Positions 52,008 through 64,000 of a DNA stretch of 64,000 nucleotides are shown in pieces. The translations under genes and the position numbers were made by a program. Position 1 is the first letter of the stretch; every line of letters begins with the position of its first letter. The DNA is taken from positions 2,677,974 to 2,741,973 of the forward strand of contig CM032817.1 of assembly GCA_019155185.1 (NCBI GenBank), given 5' to 3'. A model generated the notes under the pieces. The model saw only the letters and a list, made by a program, of their open reading frames with translations. It was not told where the DNA came from and ran no database searches. This DNA comes from Beaufortia kweichowensis. Lineage: Eukaryota > Chordata > Actinopteri > Cypriniformes > Gastromyzontidae.

Positions 52008-52284
52008 CTGTAAAAATAAAAAGATCCTGGGGGAACCATTTGGGGTTCTTCACACTGCCACACATGTGGAACCGTCAGGAGATTCCCTGAGGAACTTCAG
52101 AATTTAATTTCTAGTGCTTAAAGGATCCTATAAGTTTTTGCAAGAACTGCCAAGACTGTTAATGGTTCCTCAGAGAACCACCCTTTGTAAAAAAAAGATG
52201 CCTTGAGGTCTTCCTGACAGTTCAGCCGGTGTGACAGTGTGAAGAACCCCAAATGGTTCCTCCAGGATCTTTTTATTTTTACAG
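52008..52284. mobile_element. MITE with 50-bp near-perfect terminal inverted repeats
   Basis: Left arm 52008-52057 begins CTGTAAAAATAAAAAGATCC. Right arm 52235-52284 ends GGATCTTTTTATTTTTACAG. The arms match at almost all 50 positions, through GGGGTTCTTCACACTG / CAGTGTGAAGAACCCC. The loop of about 180 bases repeats GAACC and GGTTCC themes. No frame. The flanking duplication is unclear. Confidence 0.85.
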
Positions 52285-53197
52285 GATACAGTGGAAACTC
52301 TTGTCAAATCGAAGTTGTACCACATCATGAGGGGAAGAATAAAGTGATGAAGCAGCTTCTTTGATTGCCAATGTTTCTCCTGTCTCCTGTTTGGTAATGA
52401 GCAGATATTTTCTTTATAGTGTTGTTTGTTCAACTTCCTGTATCAGATGTACTTTGTAGTTTGAGCATATTGAGTGGTAACTTGTGACTCAGCTTTGTCT
52501 GTCTAAGGTCAGACTGAATAGATGTTTATGGTTGTTAGTTTGATGGTCCAGCTGTGAAGGTCAATCTCCTGTCTGCATCCCAGCAAAAATCAATCCAAAC
52601 AGAACAACTTATTTGTGGTATTATTCATGTTTGTAGAAAAAATGATACAAAATGGTAAATGTCCTTAGATTGAGAGATTACAACAACCCACTAGAATGAA
52701 CAACAAAAACACTTGGCTTAGTAAACACCACTAATTATAGTAGCAAATGTGAAAATTCATTTGTTTTTATGCTAACTAACAAAAGAAAAGGTGGTAGTGC
52801 ACAGTACATGCTGAGTTTCAGATTTATGCAAAGTGCACAGGCTGTTTTTGTGAATATCTGGCAATGTTTACACTGTGGTTAGCAATGCTCTCGAGAAAGC
52901 TTTTCATCTTCTGTTAGCTATCTAAATCTCACCATGAAAGAAAGTTGATCTAAGAACAGGATCATAAGCATCTTTGTGAGCTACTTAGTCACAGCAGGAC
53001 TCCACAGTCATTAGTCATGGTGATTTCAAAGAGACGCCTGAGCAACAGAAGAATGACACAAACAGATTTTTTGCTGTGTTCAGTTATTTGAGAGCTAGAA
53101 CAGCTCTTTTTAAATTCTGAAATATATGAACTGAGCATGTTTTAGTTGTTTGTCTTGTTAGAGTATCTAGACAAACATTAAATATACAATATATTTT

Positions 53198-53465
53198 TTA
53201 AATTATTTACTCACCCTCATGTCACGTCAAACCTGTATGACTTTCTTGCTTCAACACAACACAGATATTTATGAAAACGCTGGTTACCGGCACCCATTCA
53301 CTTTCATAGTATGGACACAAGGTACAATGGAAGTCAATGGGTGCCGGTAACCAGCGTTTGGCAAAATATGTGTTCCACAAAAGAAAGAATTATATACAGG
53401 GTTTCAATGACAGGTAAGGGTGAAAAAATTATGACATTTATATTTTTGGGTGAACTATCCCTTTA
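53198..53465. mobile_element. GGGATAGTTCACC element, copy 2, left end eroded
   Basis: Contains TCACCCTCATGTCACGTC and AACGCTGGTTACCGGCACCC with its inverted partner GGGTGCCGGTAACCAGCGTT. It ends GGGTGAACTATCCCTTTAA. The GGGATAGTTCACC left terminus has diverged. Confidence 0.8.
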
Positions 53466-56400
53466 ACAAGCATGACAACACCAGAAGCTGAACGCATCAA
53501 TGGTAGAAGCAAATGGGCAGCATGTGTAGAATGTAAAATCTCCCTTCCAGCGAAATTACACTAAATATTAGTCAATAGCTGCCTTTTTTTGACCGAATAG
53601 AGAGGAAGATCTTTTACATTTGCAGAGTTAGCATCAAAAATGCTTTTATTCCAACTTGCAGGTGGAATATCAATGTTGTTGTTTGCAGTCTGCAGGTTTA
53701 GTTCAAATCCCCTGTGTCGACCTTAATATATTCTCCTCGTGTTTTGAAGGACAGCGTATGTGGTACAAGCCAATTTGTCTGAGTAGAAGTTGACCGGTAG
53801 TTGAATAAACTTTCCTGTATACCCCTTTGTGACTTTGTTGCTAGACCTAAGCTGGATCCTCGGATCACTCAAATGAGCTCCTGTGGCATCCTCTGGGAAA
53901 TCCCAGAACTCTTGACTGATACCTGATGGTAAATTGGGTTGTCTGTCAAACTTATTTTCACAGTTACTCTCTGATGTCGGTGCAAAAAGAAACAGTGGTT
54001 ATTGAACGTTTACAGCATGTTTCTAGATTACACTTCAAATTCAACAACAATTTGCAACTCTTTTGTCTGATTATTATCATGCCATCACCTAATTTTAAAT
54101 AATTTGTGATTTCGACTTTTTTTATAGGTAAGAAAATTCAATGTTGTTAAAGTTTTAATGCTGTTTTTTAATTGTTGTAATGCACAGCATGATGCATTAA
54201 TGTGTTCAAGTATGCCATTTACAACACCATGTCATTTATTTATTATTGTAGACCTGTTACATAAATTGTGAGAAACACAACCTTCAAGTACAAGTTAGTT
54301 GCACTTTATTATTTAACTCTTAGAGTATTAGTTATGTTAGGGTTGGGGTTAGTAAAATAAGTTGACATGTATTTGCAAAGTTACATATAGTCAGTAGAAT
54401 GTCTGTTGGAGGACCATAAAATAAGTGTAAGGAGATATTAAGCAGATAGTCTCGTCATGACAGGCATATGAACATATACACAAACGTTGCTCCAACGTTA
54501 GTGCAACGTTCCATATCGTCAACACAATGTTTAGAGGGGACCATCAAAATAAATTGATACCTTTTTGGTTGAAAGTGAAACTTTTACTGTATAGTATACT
54601 ATAACTATTAATTAGTCATGTACTTACTTATTGCTACTAAAATAACATTTTCCCCCTTGTAAACTTCTGATTGATATTATACAGTATGGTCCCAGCTCAT
54701 TTACACGATGTTTTTGCTCTAATGGCCTTTTAAGTTCATTCATTTTATCCAAACTCCAACAATCTTCCTGCAAATAATGTGACACACACATAACAACCAG
54801 CACCATTATGCACAGCATTTTAATCTTCATGATGGCAAACAAAATTATTAGACACACATTTTGCTAAAAGAAATAAGATCTTTTAGTACTCCACAAATTC
54901 ATCATCCCACTTTAAAGGTTATTTAGGGTCTATAATGTCACTTATCTGTCACCATTATATATGCTCAAAGGTATTACATTAACATTGTTTCTGGTGTGGG
55001 CATTTTTCTTGTTCCTCAGGCAGAGAGGAGATTAAAAACTGAATAGGATGAACGATCTGCAGCAGATCATGCATGACAGACAGAACAAGGCCTGCAGTGA
55101 TTACGGTTCTGTATGCACCTGCTTTAGATTTTCCATAATGCATTGGGGATGCATTAAATGTAATGATTAAACTGTATGAAAATTTAATATCAGAACATAG
55201 TGATTCAAATTGCTACCATGGTTTTGTTAAAATGTGTTGGAAATGTTGATAGAAGTACTGATAGACACTAAAATCATTTAACCATGTTAAATATTGTTAT
55301 TATGTTATATGAACGTTTTGTTTGCATAAAACATCCATATAAATATATAAATGTAAAATGAGCATATAAATTACAGTTTGTGTTTACATTTATTTGTTTA
55401 ACAGAAGCAAAAATGAGACTAAAGAGCATTTGGTTGTTCTGTATGCAACCATTAGTATCTAAAACGTGATGCGAGTGCTGGCAAATGAGTCCAGATAAAA
55501 GATGTGCAATGTGTGCTTTCGGGATAATTGCTGACGGAAATGTCAGTGTATTTTTGGTCATTTGCAGAGGTTTGCCTTGCCCGTGCTGAATCTAGGGTTT
55601 TTAAGCACTTGGTCATGGAGTGTGCAGCATGCTGAGACGGAAGGAAAATTGGCTGATGTTTTGGTTGATGCAAGTGCAGGTGTCATTAGCTGTTAGCAGT
55701 GAGGAGGTGAAGGAGGTCAGAGAAGAGTCTTTGAAGAGTTGTGAGTGTTGGTGTTCTAGTTGTGAAAGTACGAGGCTTAGGACATTAAGACATAAGCCAA
55801 AAACTAGAACCGTAATTGGTACATACAGTGAGAACAGCAGGATCTGCAGAAAGTTTTGTGTTTTGGTTTGTGTTCTTGTAGGTCAAGAGTTAGGGCATGG
55901 GTTTAGTTCTCAAGGAACACAATACAATTTATAAGTATTCAAAAACTTTTAGCTACCGGTTGCTTTTATAATAATGAATAATGTCAGTTGTGTGTTTTCA
56001 ATGCCATAATGGTGACCAAATGATGGCATATCTTTCATTAAAATCTGTTAAATCCACACATACTTCTTTGTAAAATACAGCTGTAGTGGATTAACACAAT
56101 GACAGAGAAATAAAACACATCTTGATCCATCTCTGTTTAATTACTCGTCATACATGGATATTTCTCCATTGTGTTTCAAAGACTAATTGAATTTCATTAA
56201 ACCAAAAGTCAGTTATAAACGCATTATAATTACCTTTGAGGTTACAGAGACAAACGTGATGAAGCAGAAACGCAAAACAAGATGAAAACTGTTATGCATC
56301 TGTTTCCACAATTAAGACACATGATACAGGAAATAAAAGATGTGAAGATGCTTCTTTTATCTGAAAACAGGCCACAGATTCCCACATCCAACCCCTATAA

Positions 56401-59264
56401 AACTCTTCACTTTGATTAGAAAATGTTTAATAATTTTTCCACATGTAGTGCAGAAAATGTGAATTTATTTGCTAATTCTGAGTATCTGTGAGCATTTATT
56501 GTCATGTGTGTGATTGTTTGTCTGTTCAGTCTTTTATCATGTAAACCTGTACTAGTTTCCTGCTTTTGTCATTGTCGCATTGCCCTTTTTGTGCTCACTT
56601 GTGTCAGGTTCTTCTGATTAGTCTGTGTATTTATACGGTGAACGTGATTTCACCCAGTAAGGCATGTTCCTTGATCAACTTCATTGTTAGTCCCAGAACA
56701 ACCTTTTTATCAACCAGTCATATTGTAGTATTAGAATAATAGTCAATGCCTTAGTTTTAGGGTTGAAACTATAGCATTTGGATTGATTTTTTGTTCTTGT
56801 GTTTCACTTTCATTTGGATTAAACAAGCTGGGATCTTCGATTTCTGCCTCTTGCCTTTGTGTTTGATTTTTAGATGAATGGGATTGTTATTCATTAGTTT
56901 CAGGTGGATATTATAGACTTCCTTGATGAAATGAGCCACAACGTCAGTAGAAAAGGAATGCATGAACGTTGTGTAAGAAGAAAGAAAATAGTGCCATTTT
57001 TATTCCCTGCTGACTTTAAATCATAACAGATTAAACAGTCTCTCCATATTAGGAAATAATCCCTCTGCAGTGTTCTACAAAATATCATTGATCCAGTATG
57101 TTTTTATTTTTTATATCGTATTTAAACTTGTATTTCAGATTTCTTTACACACCAGATGGCTGTCAGATGCAGTGATTTCGAACTTGAATTAGTTCACGGG
57201 TTAGACTTTAGTGTAATCTGCTAAAAAGAAAGAAAACTGGAGAATGTTATTAAAGTGGAACAAACAAGCTTATGGCGTTATACTGACATAATAAATATGC
57301 TCTGGAAACTGTGGAAGAGGATCAGCTGTCAATGACATTTGCTTAATCTTCTCAGCTGTTAATTCATGTTAATTCATCTATGATATCAAGAGTATTTCTT
57401 TGATACAGTGTGATTTGTCTGTATTATCAGCAACAGAGCCAATGCAATCTGTCTGAGGACAGATTTACACAGCAATGATTTACGAAAAACAGAAAATTAA
57501 TGTTTAGATTTTCTTTACATTTAGATCAGATAAATAGGATTTTGGCAGTTTATGTAGAGCTGCTAATGGCATCGTTTTCAAAAACACTTGTATCTTGAAT
57601 CCTGTACATTGTAATATTTTATAAAGCAAACGATATGCTACAGTATTTTACATACAGCTATTGTATTTCAACTCAAAATTGATTTTGAGTTCAGTTGATG
57701 TGGTGAGTTAACAAAAAGTGCTTTGACATGAAAAGAGAGAAGTCTACATGAATTTACTTTATAAATGAGCGATTCGGGCTGCATATCACACATTCTCAGC
57801 ATTTTCCATTTCTAAACATTGTCCATTCAGCAGGAGTGTCATTTGCTTTGTTTGTTTCTATAATTGTGTTTGTGTCTGTCAGCAGGGGCGACTGAGATGT
57901 TTTGACTTTAGTAAACAGCAGATGTTGGTTATGAATTATGTTGGTGTAAATGACCCACGAGATGGAGAACATTTCCTGATCTGTTTGTTGTGAAGTGAGA
58001 CTGGACCACTAGACACGATTTGATTCTGATACTGAAGGTTGTTATGTAAAATCACAGCTTTGTGAGTTTAGTTTTGTAGATGATGAATCTGAATTGACGT
58101 TACAATTACAGCTCTTGGTTTTCAAATGTAAAAGTTGATTATGAACCAGATACACACCCCACAAACCAGTTAAAAAGAACAGAATATGTATTGTTTTCAT
58201 GAAAATGGAAAAGTTTAGCTGTGTGTGAGTCATCATCTATCAAGATTTTGGTAGCACCTGTATAGTAAAACAACATCACATTACCGTTTTGTCTAAAATG
58301 AAAAGTGTCTCTGCTTCAGATATCAAAACAAAATGAATGTTGAACATTTGGCTATTTTACAGTAAATTGCTTGTGTCGTTATCAACGTCTATTATACTTG
58401 AAAATGAAACAGTGAGGCCGAAGGGAAGAGAGGAAGACGAGATAAATGTAGAGAGGTAAAGCAGCGAATAACACATGCCCAAAAGCAACATATGCAAATC
58501 AGGACATCAGCAAAAGTGTCTGTAAACTGCCTGTTTATGCAATGGATATGACTGATAAATGCCCCCATGTATTCACATTACCATGCAGAATTTCTTTTAA
58601 TAGCTAAAAAGACATTTATGGCATTTAAAAATAAAACCACAACTGAATTTAGGCAATTTTATCTTTATTTTTTTAATGTGAATCTAAATCTGATTTATCT
58701 GAAGCGTTTTATTTGGTTTCAGGCTTGAATTCATTATTACACAAGGAAAACACAAGGAAGTGTATCTGTTTTTGTGTCTGTTAGTGTCTTTCTAAATGGG
58801 AGAGACAGAACACGGAGTTTCTTTTAAAAGATTTTACTTTTACTATATGATGATGTTGCAATTTGGTCTTTCTCTATTAAAAGTAGTGTTATTGGATAAA
58901 AAGGTTTCTTTTTCATGGCCCAGTACTTGCATCTTCTTTACTATCCTGTATTAGGCAGACCAAAATCTTTGAAGATTTTTTCCAGCACCCTGTTAAATCT
59001 TGTCCACAATAATTTAGACAGCTCACCCTGTGCTTGACTTTCACAGAAAAAGTCATTTGGACAGTTTTTGTGTGTACTTCAGAAGGCAGACAGATTTGAA
59101 TGGATTTGGGTTTTCTTTCAGTGAATTATTATCTCTTTCTTTTACTGTTCTCAGAACAGTTGTGCAAACTGTACCTCAGAACATTAATTCAGAGCTCCTC
59201 CGAGCAGCTGTGGGACCTCCTCCACACCAAAGCTCATTTACATGTATTTATTATGTGCTGTTGA
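53466..59264. other. Intergenic, nothing recognised
   Basis: Short chance frames only. No splice-bounded coding stretch resembling a known protein was seen. Confidence 0.5.
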
Positions 59265-59604
59265 TTTAAAGGGATAGTTCACACAGAAATAAAAAATCTT
59301 AAATAGGAAAGTAAAAGTAAAATATTATTTACTCACCCTCATGTCATGTCAAACCTGTATGACTTTCTTGCTTCAGCAGAACACAGAAGATGATATTTAT
59401 AAAAACGCTGGTTACCAGCACCCATTCACTTTCATAGTATGAACACAAGATACAATGGAAGTCAATGGGTGCCTGTAACCAGCGTTTGCAAAATATCTTC
59501 TTTTGTGTTCCTCAAAACAAAGAGTTATATACAGGGTTTCAATAACATATGGTTAAAAAAATAATGACATAATTTTTTTTTTTGGGTGAACTTTCCCTTT
59601 AAAC
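59265..59604. mobile_element. GGGATAGTTCACC element, copy 3
   Basis: Begins TTTAAAGGGATAGTTCACAC and ends GGGTGAACTTTCCCTTTAAA. It has the same central AACGCTGGTTACC / GTAACCAGCGTT hairpin as copies 1 and 2. Confidence 0.85.
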
Positions 59605-60859
59605 TCACTCTCCGCTGGAGCTCATACTAAAGTCTATCTTGCTTTAAATGTAAGAAATCTTTTTTAAGAACTGACATCATAAAACAGACTTTTTGTGGAG
59701 TCAGAATTGCTCGAAAAGCATCATTTGAAACAATTAGTCTATCTTAATTTTACTATTTATACTACAGCAAATTTTATATATTAGCTAATGACTACATGTA
59801 ATTGTGAGAATAGAAGTGCACAGGATTACATCAATCATCTGCACACTTTTGGCAATATGCTCATTGTTTTTTAAATTAAGTACAGACTTACAGCAGTACT
59901 TGCACAGAATGGTGCAATGTTAGGCAAGAAATGACATAAGAATGGGAATTATATAAGTTATTTTCTATCTCTGCTATTGTAACAGAGGTGTGATAGTTTT
60001 TCACTTATTAGTTTGCAACAGTGGATATATTTTTCTGTAAATATGTTGGAATATATATGTAAAGGATGAGGTACAGTGATCGTAAAAATAGATTGGATCA
60101 ATGACAAACAATATAATATTTTTCAATGACTTTTTGTGATTCCAATGACTTTTGGAATGTAATTTATAAACTATAATTGTAACCAATATAACATTTGACC
60201 ATGCATTTTCAAGTAATTTACATTTCACTATAAATCCCCAATCACAGATTGGAATTTTTGATGGATCAATTATTTATTTCTAAGAAATTGCTTTCTCAAA
60301 AACATTAATGGCCTCTCCATTTATTGTTTTTTGTCATGTTTTGTCCATCACTGAATAGCAGTGAGATCACTGTAGCATTCGTTTCTCTTGTCAGGTATAA
60401 AAATAATCTCAGTATGCATGTGTACAGTATAATATCATTTGTGAGGTCAGGGACACATTTCAGCATCTGGTGGCAGATGTCTCAGACCTCAGTGGTGAAT
60501 GTCAAGTGTCTCTGAGGGACGTCTGTACAATCATTACACAACACCAGCAGGACTGCAGTCCAAACCTTTAGCAGTCTGTGTTTCCTTTTATAAGGTTTTA
60601 TAAGCCTCTACAGGCCATGAGATTGTATTTGTGTTGGTCTGAGATGCCAACACTAACACACACACATTTTCTGTTTATGCAGAAATGATATATGATATTT
60701 GGTTGCCATTGTCCTTCTGGAAATTACAGGAGCGTTCCTTGCAAAAAATGGATAGCATCATATTGTATTTTGTTTCAAAATTTGTGAAGATGTTTTTGCA
60801 TTATTGGTGTTTTTCCCAAAAAGGTAACCATTCCACGGGCTCTGAAACGTACACAAACT

Positions 60860-61170
60860 TTTGGACTAATATATTACTTTTACAGTATTTTGTGTCGAGA
60901 TTTTGGGGTCACTTATTTAAAATATTTTTCATGATCCTAACAATAATAGTGTAAAGATAAATAAAATAGACAAAACATTGTGCCAAAATATTGATTTATT
61001 TCATTACACAACGAAAGTTTTATTTTAAAGATGTTTTTGTATGACTGTTGAATGAAGAAAAGAGAATTTCTTTACTTTTTTGTAAAAAGCATTTTAAGGA
61101 AGAGACGTCAAGAAGCTGATTGAATACAGAATAAAATAATAAAGAATGAATAAGTGACCCTAAACTTACG
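60860..61170 (+). mobile_element. Diverged relative of the Tc1-like family
   Basis: ATTTTTCATGATCCTAACAA, TAAAAAGCATTTTAAGGAAG and GTCAAGAAGCTGATTGAATA follow the same order as copies A to C but at much lower similarity. Confidence 0.4.
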
Positions 61171-61808
61171 AATGGTGGTGTTTATATAGGCCTATATAAA
61201 CACAAATTTAAGATGTAATAAGTAAATTTCAGGCATTTATGAGCAGCTAAATCTTGTAACTTGTCTCTGCCCCTGTTGTTGTGTAAAAGCAGATATCATT
61301 ACTGTATATTCGAGTGGATTTGAATTCCCTGTGTGAGTTTGCTATTTCATATTTGAGATCTTTAGATAGGAAAGTGGCTCACTTATGATTTATGCATATT
61401 ATAAATAGAAGATTGGAAGTGGAAAATTGAAAACGTATTAAAGCTGAACATTTGCTGCCTGACTGACTTTAGCAAAGAGAAAAGTCTTGCATCAGTGACT
61501 GTTCTGTGATTGAGAGTAAAAGACTTTGTGCCTGGAACAGCGTGCCGCTATATATATACCTCTACATTACTTAGCAATATAACCTTCCTTATTGTGTACT
61601 GTACATCTCAAACGCTATACAAACATTCACAATCAATATATACATGACAACAGCTACGTGAGCTTTAATTAAACATTTGTCACAAGCTATTAACTTCAGA
61701 TATCTCATGTCAGAAGTGTTTACACCAGCACTTAGTTTGTTCAAGAAATTGTAGCTGATTCAGACGTGTTTGTCATGATTATGTGCCGGTACAATGATTC
61801 TGTCACTT

Positions 61809-61911
<103 letters not shown>

Positions 61912-62023
61912 CAAAACTGTCTGTAACTTTCACCTGACTGAATAGGAAACAAATATGAAGTTTGTATCGTTTCAAATCTTACAAGTTCCATTATGATCTT
62001 AAGGTTATACATTTAGTTAATAC

Positions 62024-62723
62024 TAGGGATGTCCCGATCAGGTTTTTTGCTCTCGAGTCTGAGTCATTTGATTTTGAGTATCTGCCGATACCGAGTCCCG
62101 ATCCGATACTTCTATAATACATATAAAAAGAATAAAGAAGAGCGAAGAAACAGATCCAGGATGTTCCTTATTTTTAATTTAATTCACCTTATTTTAACAT
62201 TCAACAACTCTGTTAACAAACAGAGCACTTCTGTGAGGTAGCTTAAACAATCAAGTAATAAATAACATCAATTCTTCACTTTTGGACTTTAGTGCAACAG
62301 TAAATATAAAAAAAGTCTAATATAAAAACAAATAGCACCTCAACTTAAAATACCCGGCAGGCATGTAAACAAATAAAAAATAAAAGTGCCACAGTGTTTG
62401 CAAAGCCAGTAATGTGCTTTTAGGAACTGCACTCCTAACTGTTACTGCGCGAACACGTTGCTGTTTCTGTGTGGAGGTCTAACTCTGTGCCACCGCATAA
62501 CTATAGATGTGTTAAAATAATGAGAATATGTCGGAGCCTGTGGCTGAGTGGACAGCGCTCCAGACATATACAGCTCAACTGCGCTTCGGCAACGCGAGTT
62601 GGAATCCCGGCTCTGGCATCCTTTCCTATAAAAAATAATGAGAATATATATATACATATATATCCGAGTCCTGATCGGGAGGTAACGTCCGATTCCGACC
62701 GAGATCGGATCGGGACATCCCTA
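62024..62723. mobile_element. hAT-type element, 700 bp, perfect 8-bp target duplication
   Basis: Terminal repeats TAGGGATGTCCCGATC and GATCGGGACATCCCTA. GTTAATAC is directly repeated at 62016-62023 and 62724-62731. Sub-terminal ATCTGCCGATACCGAGTCCC and mirrored blocks resemble hAT ends in fish. No transposase. A retroposon is nested at 62530-62631. Confidence 0.92.
62530..62631 (+). mobile_element. tRNA-derived retroposon nested in hAT element
   Basis: About 102 bases flanked by the 16-base direct repeat AAAATAATGAGAATAT (62514-62529 and 62632-62647), which shows target-primed insertion. Inside, TGGCTGAGTGG resembles an A box and GTTGGAATCC a B box, with the two-part layout of a Leu/Ser-type tRNA with a long variable arm. 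It ends in a short A-rich tail. It is too altered to be a working tRNA gene with confidence. Confidence 0.8.
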
Positions 62724-63519
62724 GTTAATACATTAATGTAATTCTAACATGAAATGATTCCCCCATAATTACAGTTCTTTTATAATTTTGTTGTCAAACT
62801 CAGATGTGTCACTTCAATTATATATTAACTATTTAAAGTATACACAGTATGTGGAAGCCACATATGTGAAGTTTTTTCAAAAAAAGTTAATGTGTTACAT
62901 TAATACATTAAACATACAGAAATATTTTTATTTTCTGTGTAAGTTTAGACTTGGTGCATTCTGCCATGTTTCTCCCATGAAACACATTCAAGGTTAGTTC
63001 AATTGTCTGGTGGCTTTTCCCTTCTTCAGTTACAATGTTAAGATGAAGTCTAAGATGAACTCAGCACTTTGCAATACAGTAGCTCATTTTATCATATCAT
63101 CAATTTTTATGTAATCAAATGAGCTCCAGGCTTATTTGTTTGCTAATCTCAGCTTTAAAGACACCCCCAATGGAACACCCACAGTACGTTTGATAGATAT
63201 GTGATGCATATTGCACACAAATGCAGTTAGCAGTAAGAGCTTTTGAGGTTAACATACGCATAATTAAAGATTGCTCGGAGCAAATTTTGCTAAAAACCAG
63301 ACTTGCCAAGATCAAGACTTAGAACTGTTCCAAACCACATAAGACTTAGGCACTTTGAGATCCAGATCCAACCAGCTGCTAGTCCAGGAGAAAATAATGA
63401 GTTTTGACATCATAAGCAGTGTTGACAATTACCCATATAAAGAGCGAATGCAGATATTTATATTAAGTCCCACATACTACCTAAAGATATAGATAAAATA
63501 GATGAAGTACGTTCAAGAG

Positions 63520-63860
63520 GTTTATTGCCCATCCTGGTGATGATAAACGGACGACTGCCCAAGACGACCACCTTATCTATAATTCATTTTTATTCACTCT
63601 CTTAAATAAGTAAATGTCTGTGCCTTGCAACTGCATAGCGAGTTATAGATGCGATCAATGGCAATTCGTGTCCTTTATTACGGATTGCACATGCTACGGA
63701 TTGCAACTATAACACGTCATGTCAAGGTTTTCTTTTCTCTCTTAAAGAGTTTTTTTGAATCCCTGACCACTGACTGCTATCTGTCAATTGCATGTAAAGC
63801 TGCTTTGATACAATGACCTTTGTGAGAAAGCGCTATACAAATAAAATTGAATTGAATTTA
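63520..63860 (+). mobile_element. Probable non-LTR retrotransposon 3' end
   Basis: Ends GCTGCTTTGATACAATGACC, then AAAGCGCTATACAAATAAAA and a TTGAATTGAATT tail. This 3' end is widespread in fish and goes with L2/CR1-type LINEs. Upstream CCATCCTGGTGATGATAAAC fits the same family. Only the non-coding tail is present. Confidence 0.65.
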
Positions 63861-64000
63861 TTAAGAACCAAAAAACATTATGAATTAAGGCCATAGTCAG
63901 CAGAAAAAAGAAAACAGGATACTTTTGTAGTTACATACATGACAAAAGTGCAAGTGATTTTGTCTTTGATTGTAGGCTTCTATTAGTATTATTTGGTATG

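Noticed and set aside
55620..55934. 104-codon frame with Glu/Cys-rich start
   Set aside because: Purine-rich low-complexity DNA. No homology seen and no splice signals supporting an exon.
62530..62620. Functional tRNA gene
   Set aside because: Flanked by a 16-bp target duplication with an A-rich tail, so it is a retroposed copy.

Overview
This window is animal nuclear DNA, almost certainly from a cyprinid-type bony fish. It is AT-rich and intron-rich, with long dinucleotide microsatellites and many short non-autonomous DNA transposons. These include several elements with the TTAAAGGGATAGTTCACC-type end that is common in carp-family genomes. There are no bacterial features, operons or CRISPR arrays.

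Region 1 (1-14,900): the 3' two-thirds of carboxypeptidase M (cpm) on the plus strand. Six exons were assigned by splice sites, reading-frame continuity and protein similarity: 1689-1858, 9933-10117, 10262-10432, 11017-11169, 12610-12758 and 13683-13928. They join into 357 uninterrupted codons plus a stop, carrying the active-site Zn-His, the catalytic Glu, the transthyretin-like domain and a hydrophobic C-terminus expected for a GPI anchor. The signal peptide and the HxxE zinc motif lie upstream of the window. The 8.1 kb intron holds repeats.

Region 2 (14,900-39,900): gene-poor DNA with transposon relics, an 80-81 bp minisatellite (27.3-27.9 kb) and an unusual array of tRNA-like repeat units (29.9-30.85 kb). 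It also holds one decayed exon of a TRH-degrading ectoenzyme-like M1 aminopeptidase (trhde-like, 28425-28552). A possible broken Ig-superfamily receptor fragment lies on the minus strand near 34.2-34.6 kb.

Region 3 (39,900-46,000): two exons of slc35e3, a nucleotide-sugar-transporter-like gene. Their splice sites are intact, but one exon has an in-frame TAG, and the flanking coding exons were not found. The remnant sits between two related hAT-like fragments and next to two codon-periodic tandem repeats (24 bp and 48 bp). An 800 bp inverted-repeat element follows.

Region 4 (46,000-64,000): no recognisable protein-coding gene. It holds more inverted-repeat elements, a possible unidentified promoter/first exon at 48.8-49.25 kb, a hAT element with a tRNA-derived retroposon nested inside it (62.0-62.7 kb) and a probable LINE 3' tail (63.5-63.86 kb).

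In human, CPM, SLC35E3 and TRHDE all lie on chromosome 12q, so the window looks like a piece of that conserved neighbourhood. Here cpm seems alive while trhde and slc35e3 survive only as broken exons. This is what loss of a duplicate copy would look like, for example in a tetraploid carp or goldfish, but that reading is inference.
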